Below, piece by piece: positions 6,829 to 15,700 of a stretch of DNA of 36,876 nucleotides (its first letter is position 1; every line of letters starts with the position of its first letter). Origin of the DNA: Erysipelotrichaceae bacterium (GTDB lineage: Bacteria; Bacillota_I; Bacilli_A; Erysipelotrichales; Erysipelotrichaceae); assembly GCA_017560205.1 (NCBI GenBank), contig JAFYOL010000204.1, positions 1-36,876 of the forward strand. The letters are read 5' to 3'. The position numbers and the translations under genes were made by a program. Under the pieces are notes generated by a model. The model did not search any database. It worked only from the letters and a program-made list of their open reading frames with translations, and was not told the DNA's origin.

Positions 6829-7566
6829 ATGAAAGTAGAGATTTGTTGTGGCAGTTATGAAGATTGTCTGAGAGCTGAGCGCGGTGGTGCCAAGCGTGTT
6901 GAACTGAATTCAGCACTGTTTCTGGGTGGTTTGACACCAAGTATCGCAACAGTAAAGAAAGTACTTGATCACACATCTTTGGAAGTGATTGCGATGGTAC
7001 GTCCTCGTGGTGCAGGGTTCTGTTATCTGAATTCAGAAGTTGAAGTCATGATGCAGGATGCAGAAGAAATGTTAAGCTTAGGTGTTGATGGTCTGGCGTT
7101 TGGTTTTCTGAATGCAGACTGTACTGTTGATGTGGAAAAGACAAAGGAAATGGTGGATCTGATTCATCGTTATGGTAAGACAGCTGTGTTCCATCGTGCG
7201 ATTGATTGTGCTGTGGATTATGAAGCATCTGTATGCACATTGATTGAATTGGGTGTAGATCGTATTTTGACCAGTGGTCAGAAAGAAAAGGCGATGGATG
7301 GTGCAGATGCGATTGCGTTGATTCAGAAGAAATATGGTGATCGTCTTGAAGTGCTGCCAGGCAGCGGTGTCAATGCAGGTAATCTGAAAGAACTGTTTGA
7401 AAAGACAGGTGTATCTCAGGCACACTCTTCTTGTCGTCATTGGGAAAATGATCCAACGACAACAGGTGCTGGAGTAACTTACTCTTATCATGAAGCGTAT
7501 GATTATGATTGTGTCAGTCAGGATCTGGTCAGTAAGCTTGTGGCAGAAGCGGAGAAGATTGGATGA
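6829..7566 (+). CDS. cutC: CutC family protein
   Basis: A 245-residue TIM-barrel protein of the CutC family. Diagnostic blocks are EICCGSYEDCLRAERGGAKR and VELNSALFLGGLTPS near the N-terminus, AMVRPRGAGFCYL in the middle, VFHRAID, and ILTSGQ with GSGVNAGN towards the end. The family was named for copper homeostasis in E. coli, but a direct copper role is disputed and the substrate is not established. The RBS is AGAAAGGAAAAGAAAG. It sits between the Ntn hydrolase (26 nt upstream) and pnuC (4-nt ATGA overlap), so the three probably form one transcript. No copper-type regulator or transporter is nearby. Confidence 0.93.
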   Translation: MKVEICCGSYEDCLRAERGGAKRVELNSALFLGGLTPSIATVKKVLDHTSLEVIAMVRPRGAGFCYLNSEVEVMMQDAEEMLSLGVDGLAFGFLNADCTVDVEKTKEMVDLIHRYGKTAVFHRAIDCAVDYEASVCTLIELGVDRILTSGQKEKAMDGADAIALIQKKYGDRLEVLPGSGVNAGNLKELFEKTGVSQAHSSCRHWENDPTTTGAGVTYSYHEAYDYDCVSQDLVSKLVAEAEKIG

Positions 7567-8243
7567 ATTTTTTAAAGCGTTTGTCAGTCTTTGAGCGTCG
7601 TCTGTGGCTGATTTCTGTCACTTTGATTGCCCTGCTTCATATTTTCCAGAAGGATCAGACTGTCTTTCAGCTGATTGCCTCGTTAATTGGAGTTACATCG
7701 TTGATCTTCATGGCCAAGGGTGATGTGATTGGCCAGTGGATGGCAGTGGTGTTCTGCTGCATGTATGCGGTGATTTCATGGCAGTTTCGTTATTATGGTG
7801 AACTGATGACGTATCTGTTTATGAGTTTACCGATTGCGATGATGTCGATTATAGAATGGATGAAAAATCCTTATGCTGAAAATGAAGTGAAGGTTGCGCA
7901 CCTTTCGAAGAAACATTGGGTGATTCTGATTGTGTGTACGGTTGTTGTGACGATTGTGTTTCATTTTATTCTGAAGTTTTTCAATACTCCGAATTTATGG
8001 GTGAGTACCTTGTCGATTGCGACCAGTTTTCTGGCAGCGTCGTTGATGATGCTTCGCAGTCCTTATTATGCAGTGGCTTATGCGTTCAATGATGTTGTGC
8101 TGGTCACTTTGTGGGTTCTGGCTAGTTTTGTTGCACCGGAGAACTTGTCGATGGTGCTGTGTTTCAGTATTTTCCTGGTGAATGATATTTATGCGTATCA
8201 CAGCTGGAAACAGATGAGAAAGCGTCAGGATGAATCAATTTAA
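7563..8243 (+). CDS. pnuC: Nicotinamide riboside transporter PnuC
   Basis: A 226-residue membrane protein with about seven helices matching the PnuC family, which takes up nicotinamide riboside (formerly called an NMN transporter) by facilitated diffusion for NAD synthesis. Family signatures are the WQFRYYGE segment after the third helix and the C-terminal F-L-V-N-D-I-Y-A-Y-H-S-W-K motif. The ATG overlaps the cutC stop (ATGA), indicating translational coupling. A hairpin terminator follows. No kinase such as NadR is encoded in the window, though trapping of the substrate by phosphorylation is the known mechanism. Loop positions are positively charged (KKH, KQMRKR), consistent with the inside-positive rule. 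Confidence 0.92.
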   Translation: MNFLKRLSVFERRLWLISVTLIALLHIFQKDQTVFQLIASLIGVTSLIFMAKGDVIGQWMAVVFCCMYAVISWQFRYYGELMTYLFMSLPIAMMSIIEWMKNPYAENEVKVAHLSKKHWVILIVCTVVVTIVFHFILKFFNTPNLWVSTLSIATSFLAASLMMLRSPYYAVAYAFNDVVLVTLWVLASFVAPENLSMVLCFSIFLVNDIYAYHSWKQMRKRQDESI

Positions 8244-8250
8244 AGGTAAG

Positions 8251-8275
8251 AAAGCACAGGAAACTGTGCTTTTTG
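8251..8275 (+). terminator. Terminator of the Ntn hydrolase-cutC-pnuC unit
   Basis: AAAGCACAG (8251-8259), GAAA loop, CTGTGCTTT (8264-8272), then TT. Confidence 0.85.
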
Positions 8276-8355
8276 AAAGGTTTGTGAAATGAAAGATAAC
8301 ATTGTAGAAATGGATGAATTGTGTTATATAATGAAAAGTTAGGTAGGTGGAATCT

Positions 8356-10353
8356 ATGGATGAAAATCGTTATTTAGGTGAAGAAAAAATTTCTAAACTG
8401 CTTCTTAAATTCTCTGTTCCTTGTGTTGCCGGATTACTGATCAGTGCGTTTTACAACATTGCTGACCAGATCTTTATCGGTAACAGTTCATTAGGTTATC
8501 TCGGAAATGCTGCAACGGGTGTATCATTTCCTGTTATTTGTATTGCCAATGCGTTTGCATGGTGTATTGGTGATGGTGCCGCTTCTTTTTTGAGTATCTG
8601 CTCAGGTCGAAATGACAATGAAAGTGCTCATAAGTGTGTCGGTACTGGTATGACAGTGACAACACTGTTGTCCATTGCGTTGGCAAGTGTGTGTCTGTTG
8701 TTTGCGGAACCTTTGATGAGCATGTTTGGTGCATCTGCTCAGACATTGGGGCTGGCTGTTGATTACTTCAGAATCGTTGTGTTCTTCTTTCCTGTTTATC
8801 TGTTGATGAACGTGTTGAACAGCATGATTCGTGCAGATGGCAGTCCATCTTATGCGATGAAGGGGATGCTGATTGGGGCAATCACAAATATTGTGCTGGA
8901 CCCTGTGTTCATCTTCCTGCTGGATTGGGGTATTGAAGGTGCTGCGTGGGCAACTGTCATCGGACAGATGTTGTCTTTTGTGTTCTGTGCAGTGTATTTC
9001 AGAAAACCAAAGACATTCAAGCTGACTTTAAGCAGCTTCAAGCCAAATATGGAAGTGTTGAGAACGATGATTTCTCTGGGGGCTTCAACATTTGTCACTC
9101 AGATTTCAATCGTGCTTGTTTCTCTGACTTGCAACATCATGCTGGCAAAGTATGGTGCATTGTCTATTTATGGTCCAGACATTCCAATCTCTGTTTTCAG
9201 TATTCAGACTAAGGTGTATACAATTGTTTTAAGTATTGTTACTGGGATTGTACTTGGTGGTCAGCCAATCTTTGGATACAACTATGGTGCACGTAAGATG
9301 GACCGTGTAAAAGATATCTATAAGATGGTCTTGAAACTGACAATTCTGGCAGGTGTGATTGCGACTGTTCTGTGTCAGTTCTTTCCAAGTGTGATTTTAA
9401 GTATCTTTGGTACAGGTGATGCGCTGTACATGGAATTTGGTGTCAAGACATTCCGTATTTATCTGTCTTTAATGACCATCACTGGTCTGGTTAAGATGAC
9501 TGCTGTGTTCTTCCAGTCCATTGGTAAGTCACTGCATGCAGTTGCAGCATCTCTGGTGCGTGATATTGTGTGCTTCTGTACATTGGCTTTGATTTTGCCG
9601 AGTATCTTTGAATCGAATGCTGCAGGAAGTGGAATCAACGGGATTCTGATTGCGGCTCCTGTTGCCGATGTGGTAGCTTTGGCTGTGATTCTGGTGCTGA
9701 CAATTTCTTTCTTCAAGTCACTCAATAAGGAAACTGCAGCGGTTGAAGAAAAGGTTGTTTTCCCTGAATCAAAAGAGGGAATCATCATTACTGTGGGGCG
9801 TGAACATGGTTCAGGTGGTAAGCAGATTGCCAAGATGGTCGCTGAAATGCTGGAAGTTCCATTCTACTATAAGGAGCTGACTGTTCTGGCTGCTCAGGAA
9901 AGTGGTCTGGACAAGGAATTCCTGTCTGGAATCAATGAAAATTCACCATCCATTCTGCATGATCTGTATCTGAGCACAAATGTTGTTCAGCAGGCTGTGA
10001 TTGCGCAGGAAAAAGTCATCCGTGCTATTGCGGATAAGGGTGCTTGTGTGATTGTAGGGCGTGCTGCTGACTACATCCTCAAAGACAGAGACAATGTGTT
10101 CCGTGTGTTCCTGCATGCACCAAAAGAATATCGTATCAAAAGCATCATGGAGATGTATGGAGACAATGAAGCTCAGGCTGAAGAAAACGTACGTCATTCC
10201 GATGCTGCACGTGCTTCTTATTATCGCAATGTCACATCTCAGAAGTGGGGCGATCCTCATCATATGGATCTGGTGCTGGATGCTTCTTTGGGACGTGAAG
10301 TATGCGCAAGAATCATTGTGGATGCAGTAAAAAACATTCAGAATAAAGCTTAA
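8356..10353 (+). CDS. MATE-family transporter fused to a C-terminal cytidylate-kinase-like domain
   Basis: The first ~455 residues form a 12-helix MATE (multi-antimicrobial extrusion) transporter with the usual start EEKISKLLLKFSVPCVAGLL, the N-half YNIADQIFIG and the C-half GGQPIFGYNYGARK. These proteins exchange Na+ or H+ for cationic compounds. From about residue 475 the chain becomes a soluble P-loop kinase-like domain: IITVGREHGSGGKQIAKM (phosphate-binding loop), PFYYKEL, VIVGRAADYIL, and a basic helix with RHSDAARASYYRNVT. This matches the cytidylate-kinase-like family often found as single proteins in Firmicutes. There is no stop or frameshift between the parts, and the join has a short charged linker (NKETAAVEEKVVFPESKE). 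The start is the ATG at 8356, 8 nt after AGGTAGG; the GTG at 8347 falls in the RBS. Neither the transported compound nor the kinase substrate is known. Confidence 0.9.
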   Translation: MDENRYLGEEKISKLLLKFSVPCVAGLLISAFYNIADQIFIGNSSLGYLGNAATGVSFPVICIANAFAWCIGDGAASFLSICSGRNDNESAHKCVGTGMTVTTLLSIALASVCLLFAEPLMSMFGASAQTLGLAVDYFRIVVFFFPVYLLMNVLNSMIRADGSPSYAMKGMLIGAITNIVLDPVFIFLLDWGIEGAAWATVIGQMLSFVFCAVYFRKPKTFKLTLSSFKPNMEVLRTMISLGASTFVTQISIVLVSLTCNIMLAKYGALSIYGPDIPISVFSIQTKVYTIVLSIVTGIVLGGQPIFGYNYGARKMDRVKDIYKMVLKLTILAGVIATVLCQFFPSVILSIFGTGDALYMEFGVKTFRIYLSLMTITGLVKMTAVFFQSIGKSLHAVAASLVRDIVCFCTLALILPSIFESNAAGSGINGILIAAPVADVVALAVILVLTISFFKSLNKETAAVEEKVVFPESKEGIIITVGREHGSGGKQIAKMVAEMLEVPFYYKELTVLAAQESGLDKEFLSGINENSPSILHDLYLSTNVVQQAVIAQEKVIRAIADKGACVIVGRAADYILKDRDNVFRVFLHAPKEYRIKSIMEMYGDNEAQAEENVRHSDAARASYYRNVTSQKWGDPHHMDLVLDASLGREVCARIIVDAVKNIQNKA

Positions 10354-10384
10354 ATAAATAGTGGATAAAACAAACTGAATTTGC

Positions 10385-10412
10385 TTGCATATTTTTTCAC
10401 AAGTGGTATGAT
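10385..10412 (+). promoter_or_regulatory. Probable sigma-A promoter inside the MATE-ABC intergenic gap
   Basis: TTGCAT (10385-10390), 16-nt spacer, TATGAT (10407-10412) with an upstream TGG giving an extended -10. It would start a transcript near 10419, where no coding sequence begins. Confidence 0.5.
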
Positions 10413-10418
10413 AGATGC

Positions 10419-10556
10419 ACAGCTTAAACCGTTACGTGCAGAATCCATCCCATGTGAACTTTTCCTTCCGTGAAATGATGGTCTGCAGTAATCCTTTTCC
10501 CTTTAATTTAAGCGTAGATAAAATAGAAAGCATCTTATTAAAGATGCTTTTTATTG
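10419..10556 (+). ncRNA. Candidate small RNA or structured leader, unknown class
   Basis: The 328-nt gap after the MATE fusion has no ORF I can support. It holds a promoter-like element (10385-10412), a region with nested complementarity (TGCAG 10437-10441 with CTGCA 10483-10487, and CCATC 10445-10449 with GATGG 10477-10481), and a strong terminator at 10527-10556. An alternative hairpin (TGCAC 10416-10420 with GTGCA 10436-10440) would compete with the outer stem, as in switch-like RNAs. It could equally be the 3' untranslated region of the MATE mRNA, since no terminator lies closer to that stop. It does not match riboswitch or housekeeping RNA cores that I know. Confidence 0.35.
10527..10556 (+). 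terminator. Rho-independent terminator
   Basis: AAAGCATCTT (10527-10536), ATTA loop, AAGATGCTTT (10541-10550), then TTTATT. It ends the candidate small RNA and/or the MATE transcript. Confidence 0.85.
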
Positions 10557-10681
10557 TTTTGAAAAAGTTTTCATAAGAAACAGTAGAAAAGTTACACTTT
10601 TTTTATTTATGTGTCTTGTATGCGTTGATTTGTGATTTGAGAGTGCAATAATCAAAACATAGAAAGCAATTAGGCGTTTGA

Positions 10682-11279
10682 GTGGAAACCAGTACCTATG
10701 ATCGACGCATTTCAGAGAGCTGCTGCTTTGGTGAAAGGCAGTATGCAAGATGTAGCGAATTCATTCCAGGAGCCATTGCCGAAGGACTGATCTGGGGTCT
10801 GATGACAATCGGTGTCTACATTTCATATAAAGTTTTGGATATTGCCGATCTGACAGTGGATGGTTCCATCTGTACCGGTGGCTGTGTCTGCGCTGTCGGG
10901 ATTTCTGGCAGGTGTGCTGTGTGGTATCTTAACGGGTCTTCTGCATACTGCATTGGGGATTCCATCGATTCTGGCTGGTATTTTAACGCAGTTGATGTTG
11001 TATTCCATCAATCTGACAATTTTGGGTGGCAAGAGTCTGATGACGATTGATCCACGTTTAAATCAGCTTTTGGTCAACATGAGTGACAATCCGAAGGCAA
11101 TTATGGTCATGATTGCGATTGTTTATGGAAATCGTCTGATTATGATGCATGAAGGTGAAATTCTGATTGATGTCAAAGGGGAAGAAAAACAGAATTTGAC
11201 GATTGAACAGTTACTGAAACTGTTTGAAGCCAACAGTGGAAGTCAATTTGGTGATGACAAAGCTATCTTGTCGAAATAA
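10682..11279 (+). pseudogene. Remnant of an ABC importer: broken permease start joined to ATPase end
   Basis: The sequence reads as two genes of one ABC import system collapsed together. In one frame from about 10765 it encodes PGAIAEGLIWGLMTIGVYIS and then YKVLDIADLTVDGS, the N-terminus of permeases of the tryptophan/purine-like ABC family. Near 10885-10905 homology jumps to another frame (AVSALSGFLAGVLCGILTG, then LLHTALGIPSILAGILTQ), so there is at least one frameshift and probably a small deletion. At about 11128 the permease stops abruptly and continues in frame with YGNRLIMMHEGEILIDVKG and EEKQNLTIEQLLKLFE, the C-terminus of the partner ATP-binding protein. All of the ATPase nucleotide-binding motifs and the second half of the permease are missing. 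A non-functional fossil is the best reading; expression of a residual 139-residue product (10860-11279) cannot be excluded. Confidence 0.75.
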
Positions 11280-11291
11280 ATAAAAAACGTA

Positions 11292-11319
11292 TTGATTAAA
11301 AAATGGATTGTGATATACT
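11292..11319 (+). promoter_or_regulatory. Probable sigma-A promoter of the orphan BMP lipoprotein gene
   Basis: TTGATT (11292-11297), 16-nt spacer, TATACT (11314-11319) preceded by TGA (extended -10). It leaves a leader of about 95 nt before the ATG at 11421. I see no purine-riboswitch core in that leader. Confidence 0.6.
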
Positions 11320-11420
11320 GTAGACGTTTTGGGGTTTTATAAAAATTCCATTGTAGAATCAATCTGCATTTATGATAAAATAGGATTGATGAAAATTCAT
11401 TTTGACAGGAGGAAAAAGAA

Positions 11421-12512
11421 ATGAAAAAGTTTTTAACTTTACTTCTGGCTGCAGTTCTGTGCTTCAGCATGGCAGCTTGCGGCGGCTCAAACGACTCTGC
11501 AAACAACGATTCTGATGTGACTCGTGTTGCGATCCTGCTTCCTTATCTGGGAGACCAGTCTTATCTGGATGTAACTGCAAATGCAAAAGTTCTTCTGGAT
11601 CAGAAATATGGTTCTGACATCAGCGTAAATGTTGTGCAGATGGGGATGGATGAAGCTGACTGGGAACCTGCAAACATGCAGGCTGCTAATGAAGGCTATG
11701 ACATCATCGTTTCTGGTAACTGGCAGTATGAAGGCGCAATGCTGAGTGTTGCGGCAGAATACCCAGAAATCAGCTATCTGAACTTTGACTACTCAGATGC
11801 AAATGGAAATGCACTGGACAATGTGTATGCAATTACATATGCTGCTCACGAAATCGGATACCTGGTTGGTGCTGTTGCTGGTGTGAAGTCACAGACTGGC
11901 ATCATCGGTGGACTTGCTGGTAAGAATGCAGCAGGTATGAATCAGTTCATGGCTGGTTTCATCCAGGGTGCTGCAGATGCAAATCCAGAAATCAAAGTCA
12001 TGATCAGCTATGTTGGTAGCTATGAAGACCCTGTAACTGCTAAGGAACAGAGTATGCAGATGATCAATGCTGGTGCAGACATTCTTTGGGGATGCGCTGG
12101 TGGATCAGGTAACGGTGTATTTGAAGCTGTAGCTGAAGCTCGTAAGACAAATAAAAACATTTGGGCAATGGGTGTAGACAGCGACCAGTACGTTTCAATG
12201 AGCGCAATGCCTGAACTGGCTGATGCAATTCTGACATCAGGTCTGAAGAAGGTTGACGTTGCGGTTACAAACGCAGTTGAACAGATGTTGAATGGTACAG
12301 CTCCATTTGGAACTCAGAAGATTCTGGGTTATGCAGATGGTGCAGTTGGACTGGCTGAAAACGAACACTATCTGGCAAATATGACTGAAGCTGAACTGGC
12401 TGCAGTTAAGGCACTGGCAGATAAGGTTGCTGATGGTACAACAGTTGTAGTTGACGAAGTAGCTAATCCAGGCGTATTCGAAAAGTACTACAACCAGTAC
12501 GGATTGAAGTAG
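11421..12512 (+). CDS. BMP-family nucleoside-binding lipoprotein (orphan copy)
   Basis: A 363-residue substrate-binding lipoprotein of the BMP (basic membrane protein/PnrA) family, which delivers nucleosides to ABC importers. A lipoprotein signal peptide (MKKFLTLLLAAVLCFSMAAC) has its lipobox Cys at residue 20. The mature protein has the family blocks GDQSYLD, YDIIVSGNWQYEG, GVKSQTGIIGG and WGCAGGSGNGVFEA. It is closely similar along its whole length to the second BMP protein at 20295, clearly a paralogue. Unlike that copy it has no ATPase or permease after it and ends at a double terminator. It may supply the transporter core encoded about 9 kb downstream with a different ligand range. The RBS AGGAGG lies 9 nt before the ATG. 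Codon bias is strong, suggesting high expression. Confidence 0.93.
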   Translation: MKKFLTLLLAAVLCFSMAACGGSNDSANNDSDVTRVAILLPYLGDQSYLDVTANAKVLLDQKYGSDISVNVVQMGMDEADWEPANMQAANEGYDIIVSGNWQYEGAMLSVAAEYPEISYLNFDYSDANGNALDNVYAITYAAHEIGYLVGAVAGVKSQTGIIGGLAGKNAAGMNQFMAGFIQGAADANPEIKVMISYVGSYEDPVTAKEQSMQMINAGADILWGCAGGSGNGVFEAVAEARKTNKNIWAMGVDSDQYVSMSAMPELADAILTSGLKKVDVAVTNAVEQMLNGTAPFGTQKILGYADGAVGLAENEHYLANMTEAELAAVKALADKVADGTTVVVDEVANPGVFEKYYNQYGLK

Positions 12513-12558
12513 TTTCTTTTAAAAGTTTATTTAAAATAAACACATTCTGTGAAAATAG

Positions 12559-12591
12559 CACCTGTAAAGTTAAACTTTACAGGTGTTTTTC
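12559..12591 (+). terminator. Strong terminator of the orphan BMP gene
   Basis: CACCTGTAAAGT (12559-12570) and ACTTTACAGGTG (12574-12585) form a perfect 12-bp stem with loop TAA, followed by TTTTTC. Confidence 0.9.
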
Positions 12592-12607
12592 TTTGATTAT
12601 CGATTTT

Positions 12608-12640
12608 AAAAAGCTGAAAAATTTGTTTTCAGCTTTTTCT
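12608..12640 (+). terminator. Second, tandem hairpin terminator
   Basis: AAAAAGCTGAAAA (12608-12620) pairs with TTTTCAGCTTTTT (12626-12638), 13 bp. Two terminators in a row before the helicase gene suggest strong insulation from the highly expressed BMP gene. Confidence 0.75.
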
Positions 12641-12702
12641 TTTGTGTACTGTGTTTTCGTTGTAAAATAAAAAGAGGTACTGAATGAAAAGGAGGGGATG
12701 GT

Positions 12703-15700
12703 ATGAAGCTTAGAGAAAATGAGATTCGTAGAGTGGTGTCGAGTTATCGTAATTATTCGCTGGCTAAACGTTATACCGAAATGGATGTTGTCGAAGACAT
12801 GTGGATTACTTTGGATGATCAGATGAACTATGTTGTGAAAGCATCTTTGCGTGTCTACAACAAGATTGAAAAGTGTGAAATTCTCATCAGTCCGGAAGGT
12901 CATGTGCTGAATTATGGCTGTGAGTGCATCTGGTGTGATCGCATGAGTGCATGTGCTCATATTGGTGCGATTCTGTTTCTGATTGAACAGCTGCAGCCTG
13001 AATCGTTCCCTTTCCGTTATTTAGATGAAAAACAAAGAATCAAAGAAGAACTGGACCGTCGTCTTGAATTGATGGAACGTCGCAGAAAACGTGATACTGC
13101 ACGTTATGCAACCCGTTTCTTTATGGATGAGGTCATGGATGATTTTACCCGTCAGGTGGATGCTCAGATGAACATGACCAAGTATCGTCTGTATGCAGAA
13201 ATGAACATTGATCGTTATCGTGGATGTACATTAACCTTTAAGGTGGGTGCAGAACGTCTGTATGTGATCAAAAACATCACAGAGTTCTTAGGTCATATCA
13301 GTTCAAAAAATCGTGTCAAATACGGTAAAACCTGCGAATTTGTGCATTCCATGGATGCCTTTGATGAAGCCTCACGTGAAATCATCTCTTTTTTCAGAAC
13401 ACTGAAGGAACAGGGTGGATACAACTATTATGGACTTCAGCGTGAAGTGCAGGTCACCAATGAAATCCTGGATCTGATGTATGAGACCTTCTCTGATATG
13501 GATCAGCAGCATTGCAACTTCCAGTGTGCTGAACACGCCTTTTATCCTGAAGTGTATTGTGAGAAGGACGAGAATGAAATTGTGGTCACATTGGAAAGTG
13601 AAAACTTCTATTGCGGCAATGATGCACTGTATCGTCTGGATGCGTCCAAAAATATGCTGATCAGAAAAGAAGGAGCGAATCCAAGTGTCTTATTGAATCT
13701 GATGCGTACATTAAAGAAGAATACGCAGGTTGTACTGGAACAGAAACAGCTCATCGACTTCTATCGTTTTGTGTATGAAGAAGTAAAAGATGATGTGCTG
13801 TGGCAGGGATATCGTTTCCATGATCTGGATGCCCTTGAAGACAGTTGTGTCTTATATGGTGATGTCGATAATCGTGGTCGTATCTATTTTATTCTGGAAT
13901 GTGTTTATGAAGATGGTTCACGTACATATGCCATTGATTCCAAGAACACTCCACACAACATGACCACAGAAAGAATCTGTCGTGCTTTGATTACTTATGG
14001 TGATGAGGTGGATACAGATAAGGGAATTGTGTACTTTGATGAAACTGCAGAAAAGACCTATACCTTCTTAAAAGAAGTGCTTCCTGTCATTCAAAGTGAT
14101 TGTGATGTGTATGTGTCCAGTGCTTTAAACAACATGGGATCTTCACGTAAATATGGCATCAGTGTCGGCATTGGTGTTGAACATAATCTGCTGGAACTGA
14201 ATGTTTATTCCGATGAGATTCCTGCATCAGAACTGATGGATGTCTTGAAGGCCTATCGCAGAAAACGCAAATTCCATCGTCTGAAAAATGGTCAGCTTCT
14301 TTCACTGGAATCAGAAGAACTGGCTGAGCTGGATGAAGTGATGGAACAGTACAATGTATCAACATCACAGTTTAAAAATGGTACTGCTCATATGAATCTG
14401 TATCGTGCTGTTGCGCTCAATCGTACGGCAGATGAGATGGAACATGTGCGAGTGCGTCGCAATGATAAGTTCAATGCATTGATTGAACGTTTTAAATCTG
14501 CATCAAAAGAACCAATCGCATTGGATGAACGTTATGATGCTATTCTGCGTGATTATCAGAAAACAGGCGTTCAGTGGATGAACACGTTAAGTCAGATGGG
14601 CTTTGGCGGTATTCTGGCAGATGATATGGGGTTAGGTAAAACACTGCAGGTCATTGCCTTATTGGACGCACAGAAGAAAAAACCAAATCTTGTGGTGTGT
14701 CCAAGTTCATTGATTTTAAACTGGCAGGATGAAATAGAGAAGTTTGCGCCGCATCTGAATGTTGTGTGCATTTATGGCAGCGCTGCAGCCAGAAGCTATC
14801 TGACAACACAGATTCATGAGTGTGATATTGCGGTTACTTCCTATGATTATCTTCGTCGTGATATTGAATCACTTGAAAAGATTCAGTTTGAAACAGTGAT
14901 TCTGGATGAAGCACAGTACATTAAAAATCAGAAGACAAAGAATGCATTGTCTGTAAAACGACTGAAATCACATCATCGTTTTGCCTTGACAGGCACACCA
15001 ATTGAGAACTCATTGGCTGAACTGTGGTCTATTTTTGATTTCTTGATGCCGGATTATCTGTACAACTATCATTATTTCCAGACTCATTATGAAAAGGGAA
15101 TTGTGCGTGAGAATGATGCAGAGAAATCACGTAAGCTGAAACAATTGATTGAACCATTTGTCTTAAGGCGCACAAAGAAAGAAGTTTTGACTGAACTTCC
15201 AGACAAGATTGAAAAGACATTGACTCTTGACTTCAATGAAGAAGAAAAGAGAATGTACATTGCCAATCTGTCTCAGGTCAATCAGAAACTCAGCAATCTT
15301 CTTAAAATGGAACAGGTGGATAAGATTCAGATTCTGGCGATGTTGACAAGACTGCGTCAGATTTGTGCGGAACCACGTATTCTCTATGAAAACGTAACAG
15401 GACTCTCTTCCAAACTGGAAGGATGTCTTGAGCTGCTGGAAACATTGCGTGATTCAGGTAAGAAGACACTGTTGTTTTCAAGCTTTACCAGTGTTCTTGA
15501 TCTGATCGAAGAAGAATGCAGACGTCGTCATTTCAGTGTCATCAAATTAACAGGAAGTACTTCCAAAGAAGATCGACGTGCTTATGTACAGAGATTTCAA
15601 TCTGGCGATGCGGATGTTTTCCTGATTTCATTGAAGGCAGGAGGTACTGGATTGAATCTGACGGCTGCTGAAGCTGTAATTCATTATGACCCATGGTGGA

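Noticed and set aside
10860-11279. Intact 139-residue membrane protein gene
   Set aside because: The frame joins the start-proximal part of a permease to the tail of an ATPase, which is the mark of a deletion, and it has no RBS at its ATG.
11320-11420. Purine riboswitch in the leader of the orphan BMP gene
   Set aside because: The leader of about 95 nt lacks the conserved junction sequences and paired loops of the purine aptamer, and no terminator hairpin precedes the RBS.
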